The position numbers and the translations under genes were made by a program. Below, one piece after another: positions 26,204-35,250 of a stretch of DNA of 64,000 nucleotides. Every line of letters starts with the position of its first letter. Positions within the stretch are counted from its first letter, which is position 1. The notes beneath the pieces were generated by a model. It ran no database searches. It was not told where the DNA came from and was given only the letters and a program-made list of their open reading frames with translations. Location: assembly GCF_008806375.1 (NCBI RefSeq), contig NZ_WAAT01000045.1:38060-102059 (forward strand), given 5' to 3'. Source of the stretch: Pseudotamlana haliotis (GTDB lineage: Bacteria > Bacteroidota > Bacteroidia > Flavobacteriales > Flavobacteriaceae).

Positions 26204-26734
26204 ATGAAAAATCTTCTAATCGGCCTTTGTTGCCTCGTTTTCACCCCATTAATAACCGCTCAATCGAGTTTTGAATCTGATGATGTGCTCTTACTCAAAT
26301 ACAAGACTGCCACTGCAGTACACAGTAATTACCTATCAAATGTTTTAGAAGTCAATATGGCTAAGCGCATTTCAGCTTTAGAAAGTACTGTCGCTAATTA
26401 CGATATTACTAAACAGTCTGTTTATAGCAAAGCCAATAAAAGTGACTACCGCGTAGTCTTTGAAGAGCATGATAAATATGAAGGAAGCATTGTGGCTCAC
26501 TTTAATCATGCTGGTGAATTAACAAAATCTATGGAAAAGTTTAAAGATGTTACACTGCCTTATGTTGTAAGGTGCGCTGTAGTTAAAACCTATCCTGGTT
26601 GTACATTTGTGACAAACACTTACTATGTATCTTACTTACCTAATAAGCCGATTGAAAAAACATATAAAATTAAAATAAAAGTTGATGGTTCTAAAAAAAC
26701 TATAAAAGTTGACGAAAAAGGTCAGATTTTATAA
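26204..26734 (+). CDS. Secreted protein of unknown function
   Basis: 176 residues with a Sec signal peptide (LIGLCCLVFTPLITAQS, cleavage expected near residue 20). The mature part has a two-repeat feel: an N-terminal helical half and a C-terminal half with YVVRCAVVKTYPGCTFVTN and a Lys-rich end. Two Cys residues (in RCAVV and YPGCT) could form a disulfide. No family recognised. It ends in a bidirectional terminator shared with the convergent lipoprotein genes. Confidence 0.7.
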   Translation: MKNLLIGLCCLVFTPLITAQSSFESDDVLLLKYKTATAVHSNYLSNVLEVNMAKRISALESTVANYDITKQSVYSKANKSDYRVVFEEHDKYEGSIVAHFNHAGELTKSMEKFKDVTLPYVVRCAVVKTYPGCTFVTNTYYVSYLPNKPIEKTYKIKIKVDGSKKTIKVDEKGQIL

Positions 26735-26752
26735 GTGTTTATTGTTGTGAGT

Positions 26753-26797
26753 AAAAAAGGCTGTTTAAACTTTTATATGTCTAAAACAGCCTTTTTT
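26753..26797. terminator. Bidirectional intrinsic terminator
   Basis: AAAAAAGGCTGTTT (26753-26766) pairs with AAACAGCCTTTTTT (26784-26797), leaving Ts on both strands. It separates convergent genes ending at 26734 and 26798. Confidence 0.85.
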
Positions 26798-27328
26798 CTA
26801 TCTTTTAAATGTTGAAATCATTTTAATAAGACTTTTGATTTCCACACCATTCTCTTCTAACTCTATAGTTTCTGTACTACTAATCACTAATTTATCTTTC
26901 GTTAGCGTGAGTATTTTAATAGAAGGTGCTTCTTCTTGATTTACTTCGTCATCATTTTCTATGATAAGCTCATCACCATCAAGCTCCCAAGAACCACTTT
27001 GTAAAAATTCTTCACCTACAATATAATCGGTGTCAGTTACACCATTTATGGTATATTCTAGACTAATATTGTAACTGCCTTCTGAAATTACGGTATTCGG
27101 AGACTCAGTAAAGGTTAATGTATTTGTCATCTCGTCAGCTTCACCGTAATAGTAGGTCTCAAAATCTTCTCCGGCTATTGTTGTTTCATATGAGCCTTCA
27201 TAAACTAAATCGGTTGCCGTCCAAGTACCTACTAGATCTCCCGAAATATCTGAAGCTTCATTTTCATTACTAGAACAAGATGTTAAAACTAAAATACAGG
27301 TAATTAATAAAATACTAATTTTTCTCAT
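26798..27328 (-). CDS. Lipocalin-like lipoprotein (paralog 1)
   Basis: 176 residues with a lipoprotein signal (ITCILVLTSCSSNE). The mature part starts ISGDLVGTWTATDLVYEG and has alternating beta strands with repeated Thr/Glu, ending in an acidic segment EEAPSIKILTLTKDKLVIS. This is the pattern of Bacteroidota lipocalin-like proteins. It lies 20 nt downstream of a second gene of the same type and clearly arose by duplication. Function unknown; a small-molecule or stress role in the envelope is only a guess. Confidence 0.75.
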   Translation of the reverse strand: MRKISILLITCILVLTSCSSNENEASDISGDLVGTWTATDLVYEGSYETTIAGEDFETYYYGEADEMTNTLTFTESPNTVISEGSYNISLEYTINGVTDTDYIVGEEFLQSGSWELDGDELIIENDDEVNQEEAPSIKILTLTKDKLVISSTETIELEENGVEIKSLIKMISTFKR

Positions 27329-27348
27329 TGGGGTTACTTTGGTTTTAG

Positions 27349-27864
27349 TTAATTTACTTTTCTGTATTCAGCTACAAGATCAAATTCAACAGTTGTTATT
27401 TGGCCATTTATTTCAAGGCTTTCTTTACGTGAATCTGTAAGCGTCATAGTGTTTGGTAGTAACTCATCAATTCTATAGCTCTCTTCTTCATTACCATTAT
27501 AAATTCTTAAGGTTCTTCCGTCTTGACTCCAACTGTCCCCTGTTAATAGTTGTTGAACACCTGAATAATGTATAGATCCTACTCCCCCATCTATTGTCAA
27601 TTCAATTCTAAAATTACCTTGAGTTAATAAAACCTTAGGGTCATTATTAAAACGTGTAGACATCGAATTATCTATAGATTCTCCTGTAATTTTAACTCTG
27701 GAAGATTCACCGTTAACGGTTATCGTTGCAGAACCATCGTAAGTAACACTGGTACTTTGCCAGTTGCCTATAAGGTCTTCTGATGTAAAATCTACATTAT
27801 CATCATTAGAACACGAGGTTAATACAATACTTAACACTGAAAATAGACGAATAATTTTTTTCAT
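27349..27864 (-). CDS. Lipocalin-like lipoprotein (paralog 2)
   Basis: 171 residues with a lipoprotein signal (LFSVLSIVLTSCSNDD) and the matching mature opening FTSEDLIGNWQSTSVTYDGS, followed by the same strand pattern and a C-terminal MTLTDSRKESLEI. The two proteins share layout and signature positions but are diverged in sequence. Genes are in tandem on the minus strand and probably co-transcribed, with this one first. Confidence 0.75.
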   Translation of the reverse strand: MKKIIRLFSVLSIVLTSCSNDDNVDFTSEDLIGNWQSTSVTYDGSATITVNGESSRVKITGESIDNSMSTRFNNDPKVLLTQGNFRIELTIDGGVGSIHYSGVQQLLTGDSWSQDGRTLRIYNGNEEESYRIDELLPNTMTLTDSRKESLEINGQITTVEFDLVAEYRKVN

Positions 27865-27950
27865 GACCTTTAGATAAATTAATTTTCAAGCAATATTACG
27901 GGAAATTGGGGTACTAAACCAATCCTAATAAACAAATAGCTACAAAACGG

Positions 27951-27984
27951 TATAAAAAAAGCGCAACCTTTAAGATTGCGCTTT
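27951..27984 (-). terminator. Intrinsic terminator downstream of dnaK
   Basis: AAAGCGCAA (27958-27966) pairs with TTGCGCTTT (27976-27984), with a T-run on the minus strand side. Between it and the dnaK stop, 28000-28080 holds a GC-richer patch with small hairpins (GTTCCGAAA/AGTTCGGAA and TCTCA/TCATCGAGA) that looks like another dispersed repeat. Confidence 0.85.
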
Positions 27985-28081
27985 ACTTATTTTTAAGAAT
28001 CTATCTCTGTGTGAGGTTCCGAAACGAGTTCGGAATAAGTGATTCACAGCATCTCAATTTTCATCGAGACGGGTGCTCTAC

Positions 28082-29989
28082 TTACTTAACTTCTTCGAAA
28101 TCTACGTCTTCAACGTCGCTGCCTTCGTTTTGTGGTTGCTCACCTGCACCAGCATCTGGTCCTGGTTGTGCTCCACCTTGAGCTTCAGCTTGCGCTTTGT
28201 ACATTTCTTCAGAAGCTACTTTCCAAGCTTCGTTTATTTTATCTAAAGCAGGCGTAATTACTGCAACATCTTTAGACTCATATGCTTTTTTCAATTCTTC
28301 TAAAGCTTCAACAATTGGTTGTTTTTTATCTTCAGATAATTTATCACCAAACTCTTCTAATTGCTTTTCCGTTTGGAAAATCATAGAATCAGCTTCATTT
28401 AATTTCTGAGCATTTTCAGCTGCAGCTTTATCTGCTTCAGCATTTGCTTCAGCATCAGCTTTCATCTTTTCGATTTCTTCTTCGCTTAAACCTGAAGAAG
28501 CTTCGATACGAATATCTTGTTTCTTACCAGTTGCTTTATCTTCTGCAGATACTTTAATGATTCCATTAGCATCGATATCGAAAGTCACCTCAATTTGTGG
28601 TGTTCCTCTTTGTGCTGGTGGAATATCACTTAAGTGAAAACGTCCAATAGTTTTGTTATCGGCAGCCATAGCTCTTTCACCTTGTAAAACGTGAATTTCT
28701 ACTGATGGTTGATTATCTGCTGCTGTAGAGAATACTTGCGATTTCTTAGTAGGAATCGTTGTATTCGCTTCAATAAGCTTTGTAAATACGTTACCCATAG
28801 TTTCGATACCAAGAGATAAAGGTGTTACATCTAAAAGTAATACATCTTTAACATCTCCTGTTAACACACCACCTTGGATACCTGCTCCTAAAGAAACCAC
28901 CTCATCTGGATTAACACCTTTACTTGGCGCTTTTCCGAAGAATTTCTCTACTGCTTCTTGTACTGCAGGGATACGTGTAGAACCACCTACTAAAATAACC
29001 TCATCGATATCAGATTTTGATAAACCTGCTGCTTTTAATGCAGACTCACATGGTGCGATAGTACGTTTTACTAAATCGTCAATTAATTGCTCGAATTTAG
29101 ATTTTGTTAATGTACGCACTAAGTGTTTTGGTCCACTTGCAGTTGCTGTAATATAAGGTAAGTTGATTTCTGTTTGAGCTGAAGACGATAATTCAATCTT
29201 CGCTTTTTCAGCAGCTTCTTTTAAACGTTGAAGCGACATTGGGTCTTTTCTTAAATCAAAATTTTCTTCAGCGTTAAACTCATCTGCTAACCAGTTGATG
29301 ATTTTCTCATCTACATCATCACCACCTAAGTGTGTATCACCGTCTGTTGAAAGTACTTCAAATACACCGTCTCCTAATTCAAGGATAGATACATCATGTG
29401 TTCCTCCACCAAAATCAAATACTACGATTTTTTGGTCTGTACCTTTTTTGTCCATACCGTAAGCTAATGCTGCAGCAGTAGGCTCGTTAATGATACGTTC
29501 TACTTTTAAACCAGCAATCTCACCAGCTTCCTTTGTAGCTTGACGTTGTGAATCATTAAAGTAAGCTGGTACTGTAATTACAGCACGACTTACATCAGTT
29601 CCTAAATAGTCTTCAGCTGTTTTCTTCATTTTTTGAAGAATCATAGCCGATAATTCTTGAGGTGTGTATAAACGACCGTCAATATCAACTCTAGGTGTAT
29701 CGTTATCACCTTTTACTACATTATATGGTACGCGTTCTGCTTCGTTTTTAGATTCAGAATACTTGTTTCCCATAAAACGTTTAATAGAATAAACTGTTTT
29801 AGTTGGGTTTGTTACTGCTTGTCTTTTAGCTGGGTCACCAACTTTAATTTCTCCGCCTTCAACAAAGGCAATTACAGATGGTGTTGTTCTTTTTCCTTCT
29901 GCGTTAGGAATAACTACAGGCTCATTACCTTCCATTACAGAAACGCAAGAGTTGGTTGTTCCTAAATCAATTCCAATAATTTTACTCAT
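28082..29989 (-). CDS. dnaK: Molecular chaperone DnaK (Hsp70)
   Basis: 635 residues, full length. The ATPase domain has [30 protein letters not shown] and [12 protein letters not shown]. The substrate-binding domain has [11 protein letters not shown] and the helical lid ends in a Gly/Gln-rich tail that closes EDVDFEEVK, the usual acidic end that binds co-chaperones. There is no grpE or dnaJ next to it. Upstream, TGACA-ATC-TGTCA at 30105-30117 is a perfect inverted repeat that may be a regulatory site. A terminator follows at 27951-27984. Confidence 0.97.
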   Translation of the reverse strand: MSKIIGIDLGTTNSCVSVMEGNEPVVIPNAEGKRTTPSVIAFVEGGEIKVGDPAKRQAVTNPTKTVYSIKRFMGNKYSESKNEAERVPYNVVKGDNDTPRVDIDGRLYTPQELSAMILQKMKKTAEDYLGTDVSRAVITVPAYFNDSQRQATKEAGEIAGLKVERIINEPTAAALAYGMDKKGTDQKIVVFDFGGGTHDVSILELGDGVFEVLSTDGDTHLGGDDVDEKIINWLADEFNAEENFDLRKDPMSLQRLKEAAEKAKIELSSSAQTEINLPYITATASGPKHLVRTLTKSKFEQLIDDLVKRTIAPCESALKAAGLSKSDIDEVILVGGSTRIPAVQEAVEKFFGKAPSKGVNPDEVVSLGAGIQGGVLTGDVKDVLLLDVTPLSLGIETMGNVFTKLIEANTTIPTKKSQVFSTAADNQPSVEIHVLQGERAMAADNKTIGRFHLSDIPPAQRGTPQIEVTFDIDANGIIKVSAEDKATGKKQDIRIEASSGLSEEEIEKMKADAEANAEADKAAAENAQKLNEADSMIFQTEKQLEEFGDKLSEDKKQPIVEALEELKKAYESKDVAVITPALDKINEAWKVASEEMYKAQAEAQGGAQPGPDAGAGEQPQNEGSDVEDVDFEEVK

Positions 29990-30104
29990 AACTTTTTATT
30001 TGTTTATATATTTCCATCCCAATAGTTATCAGGATTCTGGAAACGTTGTGTTCATTTTTATTTTCGAGTTGTATAAGTCAATCTTTGTGCCATTTAACAT
30101 TTAC

Positions 30105-30117
30105 TGACAATCTGTCA
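30105..30117. promoter_or_regulatory. Inverted repeat upstream of dnaK, candidate operator
   Basis: TGACA and TGTCA are exact inverted copies separated by 3 nt. It lies 116 nt upstream of the dnaK ATG and 100 nt upstream of the divergent outer-membrane protein gene, so it could act on either. It is not a CIRCE element. Confidence 0.35.
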
Positions 30118-30216
30118 CTTTACTTTAGAACAGTTGCTAATTATTTTTTGTAAAATTTCGTAAATAACTTATTTCGCTGTAACTTCACTAACCAATCATG
30201 TTTTGATTATCATACT

Positions 30217-31296
30217 ATGAAAAGATACATACTCCCACTGTTTTTGTTTGTTTTATTTCTAAATACTACACAGGCACAGCAAGCAAAACATGAAAACAAG
30301 AAACAAACTGACACGTTAAAAGAAAAGAAAGTCGATTTTCAAGTCATGCCATTTATTAGTTATAATAGAAATTTAGAATTCATGTTTGGAGCTATTCCTA
30401 TGTTTATGTACAAACTAAATAAGAACGATACTATTTCTGCCAAATCATTATCGGGGATGTCGGCAGTTTACACCACAAATAAGTCGTATTTCATTGCAGC
30501 ATTTAATAAATGGTATTTTAAAGAAGATACCTGGCGTGCTAAACTCTTCTTCTTAACTGGTGACAAAAACTCTCAATTTTACATGACTGACATCGAAGTT
30601 CCTGGTTTCTATGACTACGGGACAGACCTGACGGTGGTGAGTGCAGGGGTGCAACGCAAAATCATAGATCACCTGTATGGCGGACTCACCTACACCTTTG
30701 CCCATTATGACACCCTTTATGAAGATGATGTACAACCTGAAGATATAACACAAACCAATGCTATCGAGTTAAATGCATTATATGATAGTAGAAATGCAAT
30801 TTACTACCCTACTGATGGTACAAAAGCCCTGTTAAGGTATTTAGCTTATCCAACTTGGTTTGGAAACGAAGTTGGTGCCAATCAAATTTCATCTGAATAC
30901 AACCGATATTTTTCTTCTCGAAAGAACCATGATGTTATCGCTGCTCGTTTTTTTGGAAAATTTGGCTTGGGTGATATCGCCTTCCAACAGCAGGTTACCA
31001 TTGGAGGAAAAGATATTCGTGGCTATTCACAAGGTAAATACCGTGGCGACGGATTAATGGCCATTCAAGGGGAATACCGCTATAATTTTAACAACAAAAT
31101 GGGAGTAGTAGGTTTTGCCGGAATTGCAACTATTTACGGATCAGACACCCCTGAATTCGATTGGAAAGCCTACCCTGGGATTGGCGTAGGTTACCGCTAT
31201 GCAGCTTTTAAGAAGGTGAAATTTAATATAGGATTAGATGCAGCCGTTGGTAAAGACGATTGGGGTATTAATTTTAGAATTGGGGAAGCGTTCTAA
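30217..31296 (+). CDS. Outer-membrane beta-barrel protein, Omp85/BamA-like C-terminal type
   Basis: 359 residues with a signal peptide ending TTQAQQ. The mature protein has alternating amphipathic strands, the segment FQQQVTIGGKDIRGYSQGKY (an Omp85-like GxxxIRGY loop region) and a C-terminal strand ending in Phe (GINFRIGEAF), the beta-signal for BAM-dependent insertion. POTRA domains are absent, so it is a stand-alone barrel. It is divergent from dnaK. The role is likely in the outer membrane, but the transported or bound molecule is unknown. Confidence 0.8.
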   Translation: MKRYILPLFLFVLFLNTTQAQQAKHENKKQTDTLKEKKVDFQVMPFISYNRNLEFMFGAIPMFMYKLNKNDTISAKSLSGMSAVYTTNKSYFIAAFNKWYFKEDTWRAKLFFLTGDKNSQFYMTDIEVPGFYDYGTDLTVVSAGVQRKIIDHLYGGLTYTFAHYDTLYEDDVQPEDITQTNAIELNALYDSRNAIYYPTDGTKALLRYLAYPTWFGNEVGANQISSEYNRYFSSRKNHDVIAARFFGKFGLGDIAFQQQVTIGGKDIRGYSQGKYRGDGLMAIQGEYRYNFNNKMGVVGFAGIATIYGSDTPEFDWKAYPGIGVGYRYAAFKKVKFNIGLDAAVGKDDWGINFRIGEAF

Positions 31297-31326
31297 TAAT
31301 AAGGTCTAGTTCTGCTCATTAAGTAA

Positions 31327-31353
31327 TGTCATTCCGACGATAGGAGGAATCTT
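31327..31353. repeat. Dispersed GTCATTCCGACGATAGGAGG-type repeat
   Basis: GTCATTCCGACGATAGGAGG followed by AATCTTT lies in the spacer after the barrel gene. It belongs to the same style of dispersed motif as 20992-21027 and 49962-49987. Confidence 0.5.
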
Positions 31354-31402
31354 TTTCAATAAAAGTTTTCAGTCAGAGTTTTCAGTTAAATGAAGTAACT
31401 AT

Positions 31403-32836
31403 TTATGAACGTTCAATTAACAATCGTGATAAAGCCTTTGGGTAACCGCGTTGCTCTGCCAGACCTTCTGCCAAGGCATCAATGTCTTTTTTAGGAATGC
31501 TTTCTAACAAGGTGTTCTCTGTGTTTGAATCTTGTGTTTCAGATACGATTCCTAAATTATGAACCTCATCTAAAATCTGATTGGCTACGGTTAAAGCTGA
31601 AGAGGCTTTTACAATTTCACTACGCGCATAGGTTTTACACGGAAAACGCACCTCACCTATCCTTAAATTAGGATCATCACCCGGAATTTGCTGTGCACCA
31701 AATAGCGGAGGCCCACCTACTATAGCCGATTTAAAAGCAGGTACAAATTGAGTAACCAACTGAATCGCTTTTTCGGTACGTGCCTTAATATCTTTAGGCT
31801 CCCAACCACGGGTTAACTTTTCAGTTATCGCTTCATCAAATTCTGGCTGTTGCACTTTTTCCTGAGATTTTACCAGTCCGTTTTTAAACAAAGTTACCTC
31901 GTTAGTCATACCATGAATTTGATAATAATCGTCACTATATGGTGTTAACTGCACCATACCACGAGGCGTACCACGTTCACCATGAAAAATAAGTTCTGGA
32001 ATTAAACCCGGAATAGCATCCCATTTTGAAACATAAGCGGCTTTAAATTCAATTAGATGTTCGTTATTCAAATGCAAAAATTCATCAAAAGCTCCGGCTT
32101 TAAATCCGCATGAATTCACTAAATAATTAACCCTGTAAACCGTGTCTTTTGTGCTTATTTCCCAATTGTAATCTAAATTTTCATTCCTAACATCTTTAAT
32201 GTGAGTCACATTGGTATTGGTTTTTAAATCACAAAAAGATGTTTTGTTTAAGGCTAGTTGAGCCTGAGCTCCTAATCTGAATAAATTCCAGCCGTATTCT
32301 TGAACTAGAATAACAGGCATTTTCAACTTCTTAAAATCTATGAATTTAATGGCGTTTGTCATCCATTGGTCTGAAGTCTTTGGTTGCTTCACACTTGGTA
32401 ATTCAGTTAAACGCTCTAAATCAGCTTTGGTATAAATTTTATAATAATCTTCCGGAGCACCTAGAATTTCATTTTCAGAATCTTCAGCAATGAGCGACTT
32501 ATAGTAGTCAACCAACATATCCAGACGCTGTTTCAGATTTGAAAACTCATATTTTTCAGTTTTCGGCACACTTATTAATGTAGGGCGTTCATCAATTGAC
32601 TCTGGAAACATACGCGCCATTTCTATGGACTGCTTCATCAATAATTGACACTGGGCAACTGATATATCTGGATATAAATTTCCACCAGCATGTAAATGAC
32701 AAAAAGGAGGGCCGTTTACAACGCTTTTCTGCTGTTCAAACAACACAGAATCTATGCCATGTTTAGACAGCTGTAAAGCCGTTACAACACCAGAAACACC
32801 TCCACCAATAATACCTACATTGTAAATTTCACGCAT
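31403..32836 (-). CDS. FAD-dependent oxidoreductase
   Basis: 477 residues from MREIYNVGIIGGGVSG; an earlier in-frame Met (32875) would overlap the upstream gene, while the chosen ATG lies 1 nt after its stop. The Rossmann FAD motif GIIGGGVSGVVTALQLSKHG is at the N-terminus. Middle and C-terminal parts match NAD(P)/FAD-binding amine- or D-amino-acid-oxidase-like proteins (CGFKAGAFDEF, GGPPLFGAQQIPGDDPNLR). The substrate is not evident. It is tightly coupled to a HAD phosphatase gene, which suggests that both act on related metabolites. Confidence 0.8.
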   Translation of the reverse strand: MREIYNVGIIGGGVSGVVTALQLSKHGIDSVLFEQQKSVVNGPPFCHLHAGGNLYPDISVAQCQLLMKQSIEMARMFPESIDERPTLISVPKTEKYEFSNLKQRLDMLVDYYKSLIAEDSENEILGAPEDYYKIYTKADLERLTELPSVKQPKTSDQWMTNAIKFIDFKKLKMPVILVQEYGWNLFRLGAQAQLALNKTSFCDLKTNTNVTHIKDVRNENLDYNWEISTKDTVYRVNYLVNSCGFKAGAFDEFLHLNNEHLIEFKAAYVSKWDAIPGLIPELIFHGERGTPRGMVQLTPYSDDYYQIHGMTNEVTLFKNGLVKSQEKVQQPEFDEAITEKLTRGWEPKDIKARTEKAIQLVTQFVPAFKSAIVGGPPLFGAQQIPGDDPNLRIGEVRFPCKTYARSEIVKASSALTVANQILDEVHNLGIVSETQDSNTENTLLESIPKKDIDALAEGLAEQRGYPKALSRLLIERS

Positions 32837-32837
32837 A

Positions 32838-33512
32838 CTAAAATAGCTCTTGAAGTTCTGCAAAATCATCTGCAACTACAGTTGGCTTATAATCTGCTAT
32901 ATTTTCGTTGTAATTATAACCGTAACTCACTCCAATACTTTCCATACCTGCATTTTGTGCCGCAAGAATATCATTTTTGGAATCGCCAACCATAATACTC
33001 CTATCTATAGTTGTATTAAATTCTTTAACCAAATGAAAAAGCGGCCCAGGTTGAGGCTTTTTCTCTGGTAACGAGTCTTCACCAACCCAACTTTTAAAGA
33101 AGTCTTTTATTTCTAACTTTTCTAAAATTGGTTGAATATAATCATAAGGTTTATTAGTACATATCGCCATATTATAACCGTTATCATCTAAATATTTTAA
33201 AGTCTCTAAAACTCCAGAATACATAAAAGTATCTTTACATGTCACTGCTTTATAAGCTTCAAAATAACGCTTAGAAGCTTCCTTTAAAAAGGCTTCGGTA
33301 AGTTCTTGATCAGGCAAAGCACGTTTTAAAGCACGTTCTATCAAAGGCATCGCACCATTCCCTATAAAAGGTGTTACGTCTTCGATACTCAAACGCTTGG
33401 CTTTATAATGCGATAACATGGTATTTACCGCTAAAGTTAAATCTGGAATACTATTAATGAGAGTTCCATCAAAATCAAAAATAATAAGATCCTTATCTTT
33501 AAAATTCACCAT
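32838..33512 (-). CDS. HAD-superfamily phosphatase, phosphoglycolate phosphatase-like
   Basis: 224 residues with all HAD motifs: DFDGTLINS (nucleophile Asp) at residues 13-21, ICTNKPYDY (motif II), KKPQPGPL (motif III Lys) and VGDSKNDILAA (motif IV). A helical cap lies between motifs I and II. The pattern matches Gph-like enzymes, which remove phosphate from 2-phosphoglycolate or similar small molecules. It is the first gene of a two-gene operon with the FAD oxidoreductase. Exact substrate not provable from sequence. Confidence 0.88.
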   Translation of the reverse strand: MVNFKDKDLIIFDFDGTLINSIPDLTLAVNTMLSHYKAKRLSIEDVTPFIGNGAMPLIERALKRALPDQELTEAFLKEASKRYFEAYKAVTCKDTFMYSGVLETLKYLDDNGYNMAICTNKPYDYIQPILEKLEIKDFFKSWVGEDSLPEKKPQPGPLFHLVKEFNTTIDRSIMVGDSKNDILAAQNAGMESIGVSYGYNYNENIADYKPTVVADDFAELQELF

Positions 33513-33756
33513 ACTAATTTTTAAGCAAAGATGCGGAAGTTTTCCCTAAATATTAAAGATCTAAGCTTTTTTAGACTATAATTAATTGTTAAAAAGTAGA
33601 AGTTTTAAGATACCCTTTATCGTAAATCATAAATATAGATAAAATTAAAAAGATAAAATTACTGATTATCACACCGGACATTGATAGTTTTAATCTAGAA
33701 ATGTATCTTTATGCCCTGATTTTATTTTTTAATAAAAATTTCTAAGCTAAACGATC

Positions 33757-35250
33757 TTGAAATACACACCTTTAAAAATTTCTTTATACCTAATCATTGT
33801 TTTATTGATGCTTTTGGGAATAACGTTCTTTTCAGATTCTAAGCCTTTACCAAATGGCACCTCTCAAGAAGGTTTTTTTATAGGTGACCTTACTGTAAAA
33901 TATCCCAAGTCTGAATCTTTTCTACAAACCAATAGAGTTTCAAAAACTCAAGAAATTGCGCTAGACAGCATTGTTAGCAATGTTGAAACCATTATAGAAA
34001 GTACAGCCATTGAAACAGTTGAAGACGATGTGCCCGAAATAGAAGTAGCTCCTCCTCCTCCAGATTTTAGAAAAATTGACACCTCTAAAGTACAACGCAT
34101 TCAGTACCCAGAAAACAAAGCTGAATACTTAACGAAATTACAAGAAAGTTTAGAGGCTAATCGTTGCCGCATCATTCATTATGGTGATTCCCAGCTGGAA
34201 GGCGATCGTATTTCAGCCTATCTTAGAAATAGATTACAGGGTTTATACGGTGGTCACGGACCAGGTTTCGTGCCTATTGTGCAGGTTTACGAACAAATTA
34301 GTAACGATGTAGCCGCTTCAGACAACTGGACCCGTCATGCTTATTTTGATAGAAGCACACCGCGTTTTGAACATAAAAAATATGGGGCCTACACCTCCAT
34401 GTCACGATTTACGCAAGTTTACGATAGTATTAATGACCTTTTATTAGACAGTTTACAAATTACAAAAGGTAGTATCTATATTGCTAAACCATCACGATCA
34501 TATTTACGGTTAAAAACATTCACAAATATCGGGTTGCATTATGGGAACTCTGTAACACCTACAACCATTAAGATTTTTAATAACGGAGAGCTCATTCAGT
34601 CGGACGAACTCATCAATGACGGAGACTACCATGAGTACACAATCAAGCTTGCTGAAACACCTGACGCTTTAAAAATAGATTTAGAGAGTAAAATTAGCCC
34701 AGATTTTTACGGACTCACATTAGATGGTGATAGTGGTATTAACCTTGATAACGTGGCTATGAGAGGGGCTTCAGGAACTATTTTTGCTGGTAGTAACAGT
34801 ACAACGTTCAAACAAATGTATCAAGCTTTAGACCCGAAATTGGTTATTTTCCAGTATGGCGGAAATGCCGTGCCCCATTTTAAAGATTCGCTGCATGTGA
34901 AACGCTATGCGGGCTACATGAAAAACCATGTGAAATGGGTAAAACGTAAAACCAACGATGCTAATATTTTATTCATTGGTCCAAGTGATATGTCAACTAC
35001 CGAAAACGGACAAATGGTTACCTATCCGCTGTTACCTTATTTAAACGAATGTTTAAGTGAGGTGATGACCGAAAACGACATCGCCTATTGGAGTATTTAT
35101 GATGCCATGGGAGGTAAAAACGCCATGCCGTATTGGGTGGACCAAAAACTTGCAGCGAGTGATTACACCCATTTTTCACCCTCTGGAACTAAAATCATTT
35201 CTGAAATTCTTTTTCTGTCCCTCTATCTAGATTTAACCGAAAATAAATGA
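33757..35250 (+). CDS. SGNH-type hydrolase/acetyltransferase partner 1 with N-terminal membrane anchor
   Basis: 497 residues starting at TTG (33757-33759); no in-frame ATG fits better and the first 28 residues form a transmembrane anchor (LYLIIVLLMLLGITFFS). The periplasmic part has a Pro-rich linker (VAPPPPDF) and then an SGNH fold: HYGDSQLEGD (Ser of GDS), YGGNAVPH (block III) and DYTHFSPSGTKI (Asp-x-x-His). It overlaps the next gene by 4 nt (ATGA), so the three genes are translationally coupled. The probable role, with the MBOAT protein, is transfer or removal of acetyl groups on an exported polymer. Confidence 0.85.
   Translation: MKYTPLKISLYLIIVLLMLLGITFFSDSKPLPNGTSQEGFFIGDLTVKYPKSESFLQTNRVSKTQEIALDSIVSNVETIIESTAIETVEDDVPEIEVAPPPPDFRKIDTSKVQRIQYPENKAEYLTKLQESLEANRCRIIHYGDSQLEGDRISAYLRNRLQGLYGGHGPGFVPIVQVYEQISNDVAASDNWTRHAYFDRSTPRFEHKKYGAYTSMSRFTQVYDSINDLLLDSLQITKGSIYIAKPSRSYLRLKTFTNIGLHYGNSVTPTTIKIFNNGELIQSDELINDGDYHEYTIKLAETPDALKIDLESKISPDFYGLTLDGDSGINLDNVAMRGASGTIFAGSNSTTFKQMYQALDPKLVIFQYGGNAVPHFKDSLHVKRYAGYMKNHVKWVKRKTNDANILFIGPSDMSTTENGQMVTYPLLPYLNECLSEVMTENDIAYWSIYDAMGGKNAMPYWVDQKLAASDYTHFSPSGTKIISEILFLSLYLDLTENK

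Noticed and set aside
30105..30117. CIRCE/HrcA operator at dnaK
   Set aside because: The repeat does not match TTAGCACTC-N9-GAGTGCTAA.
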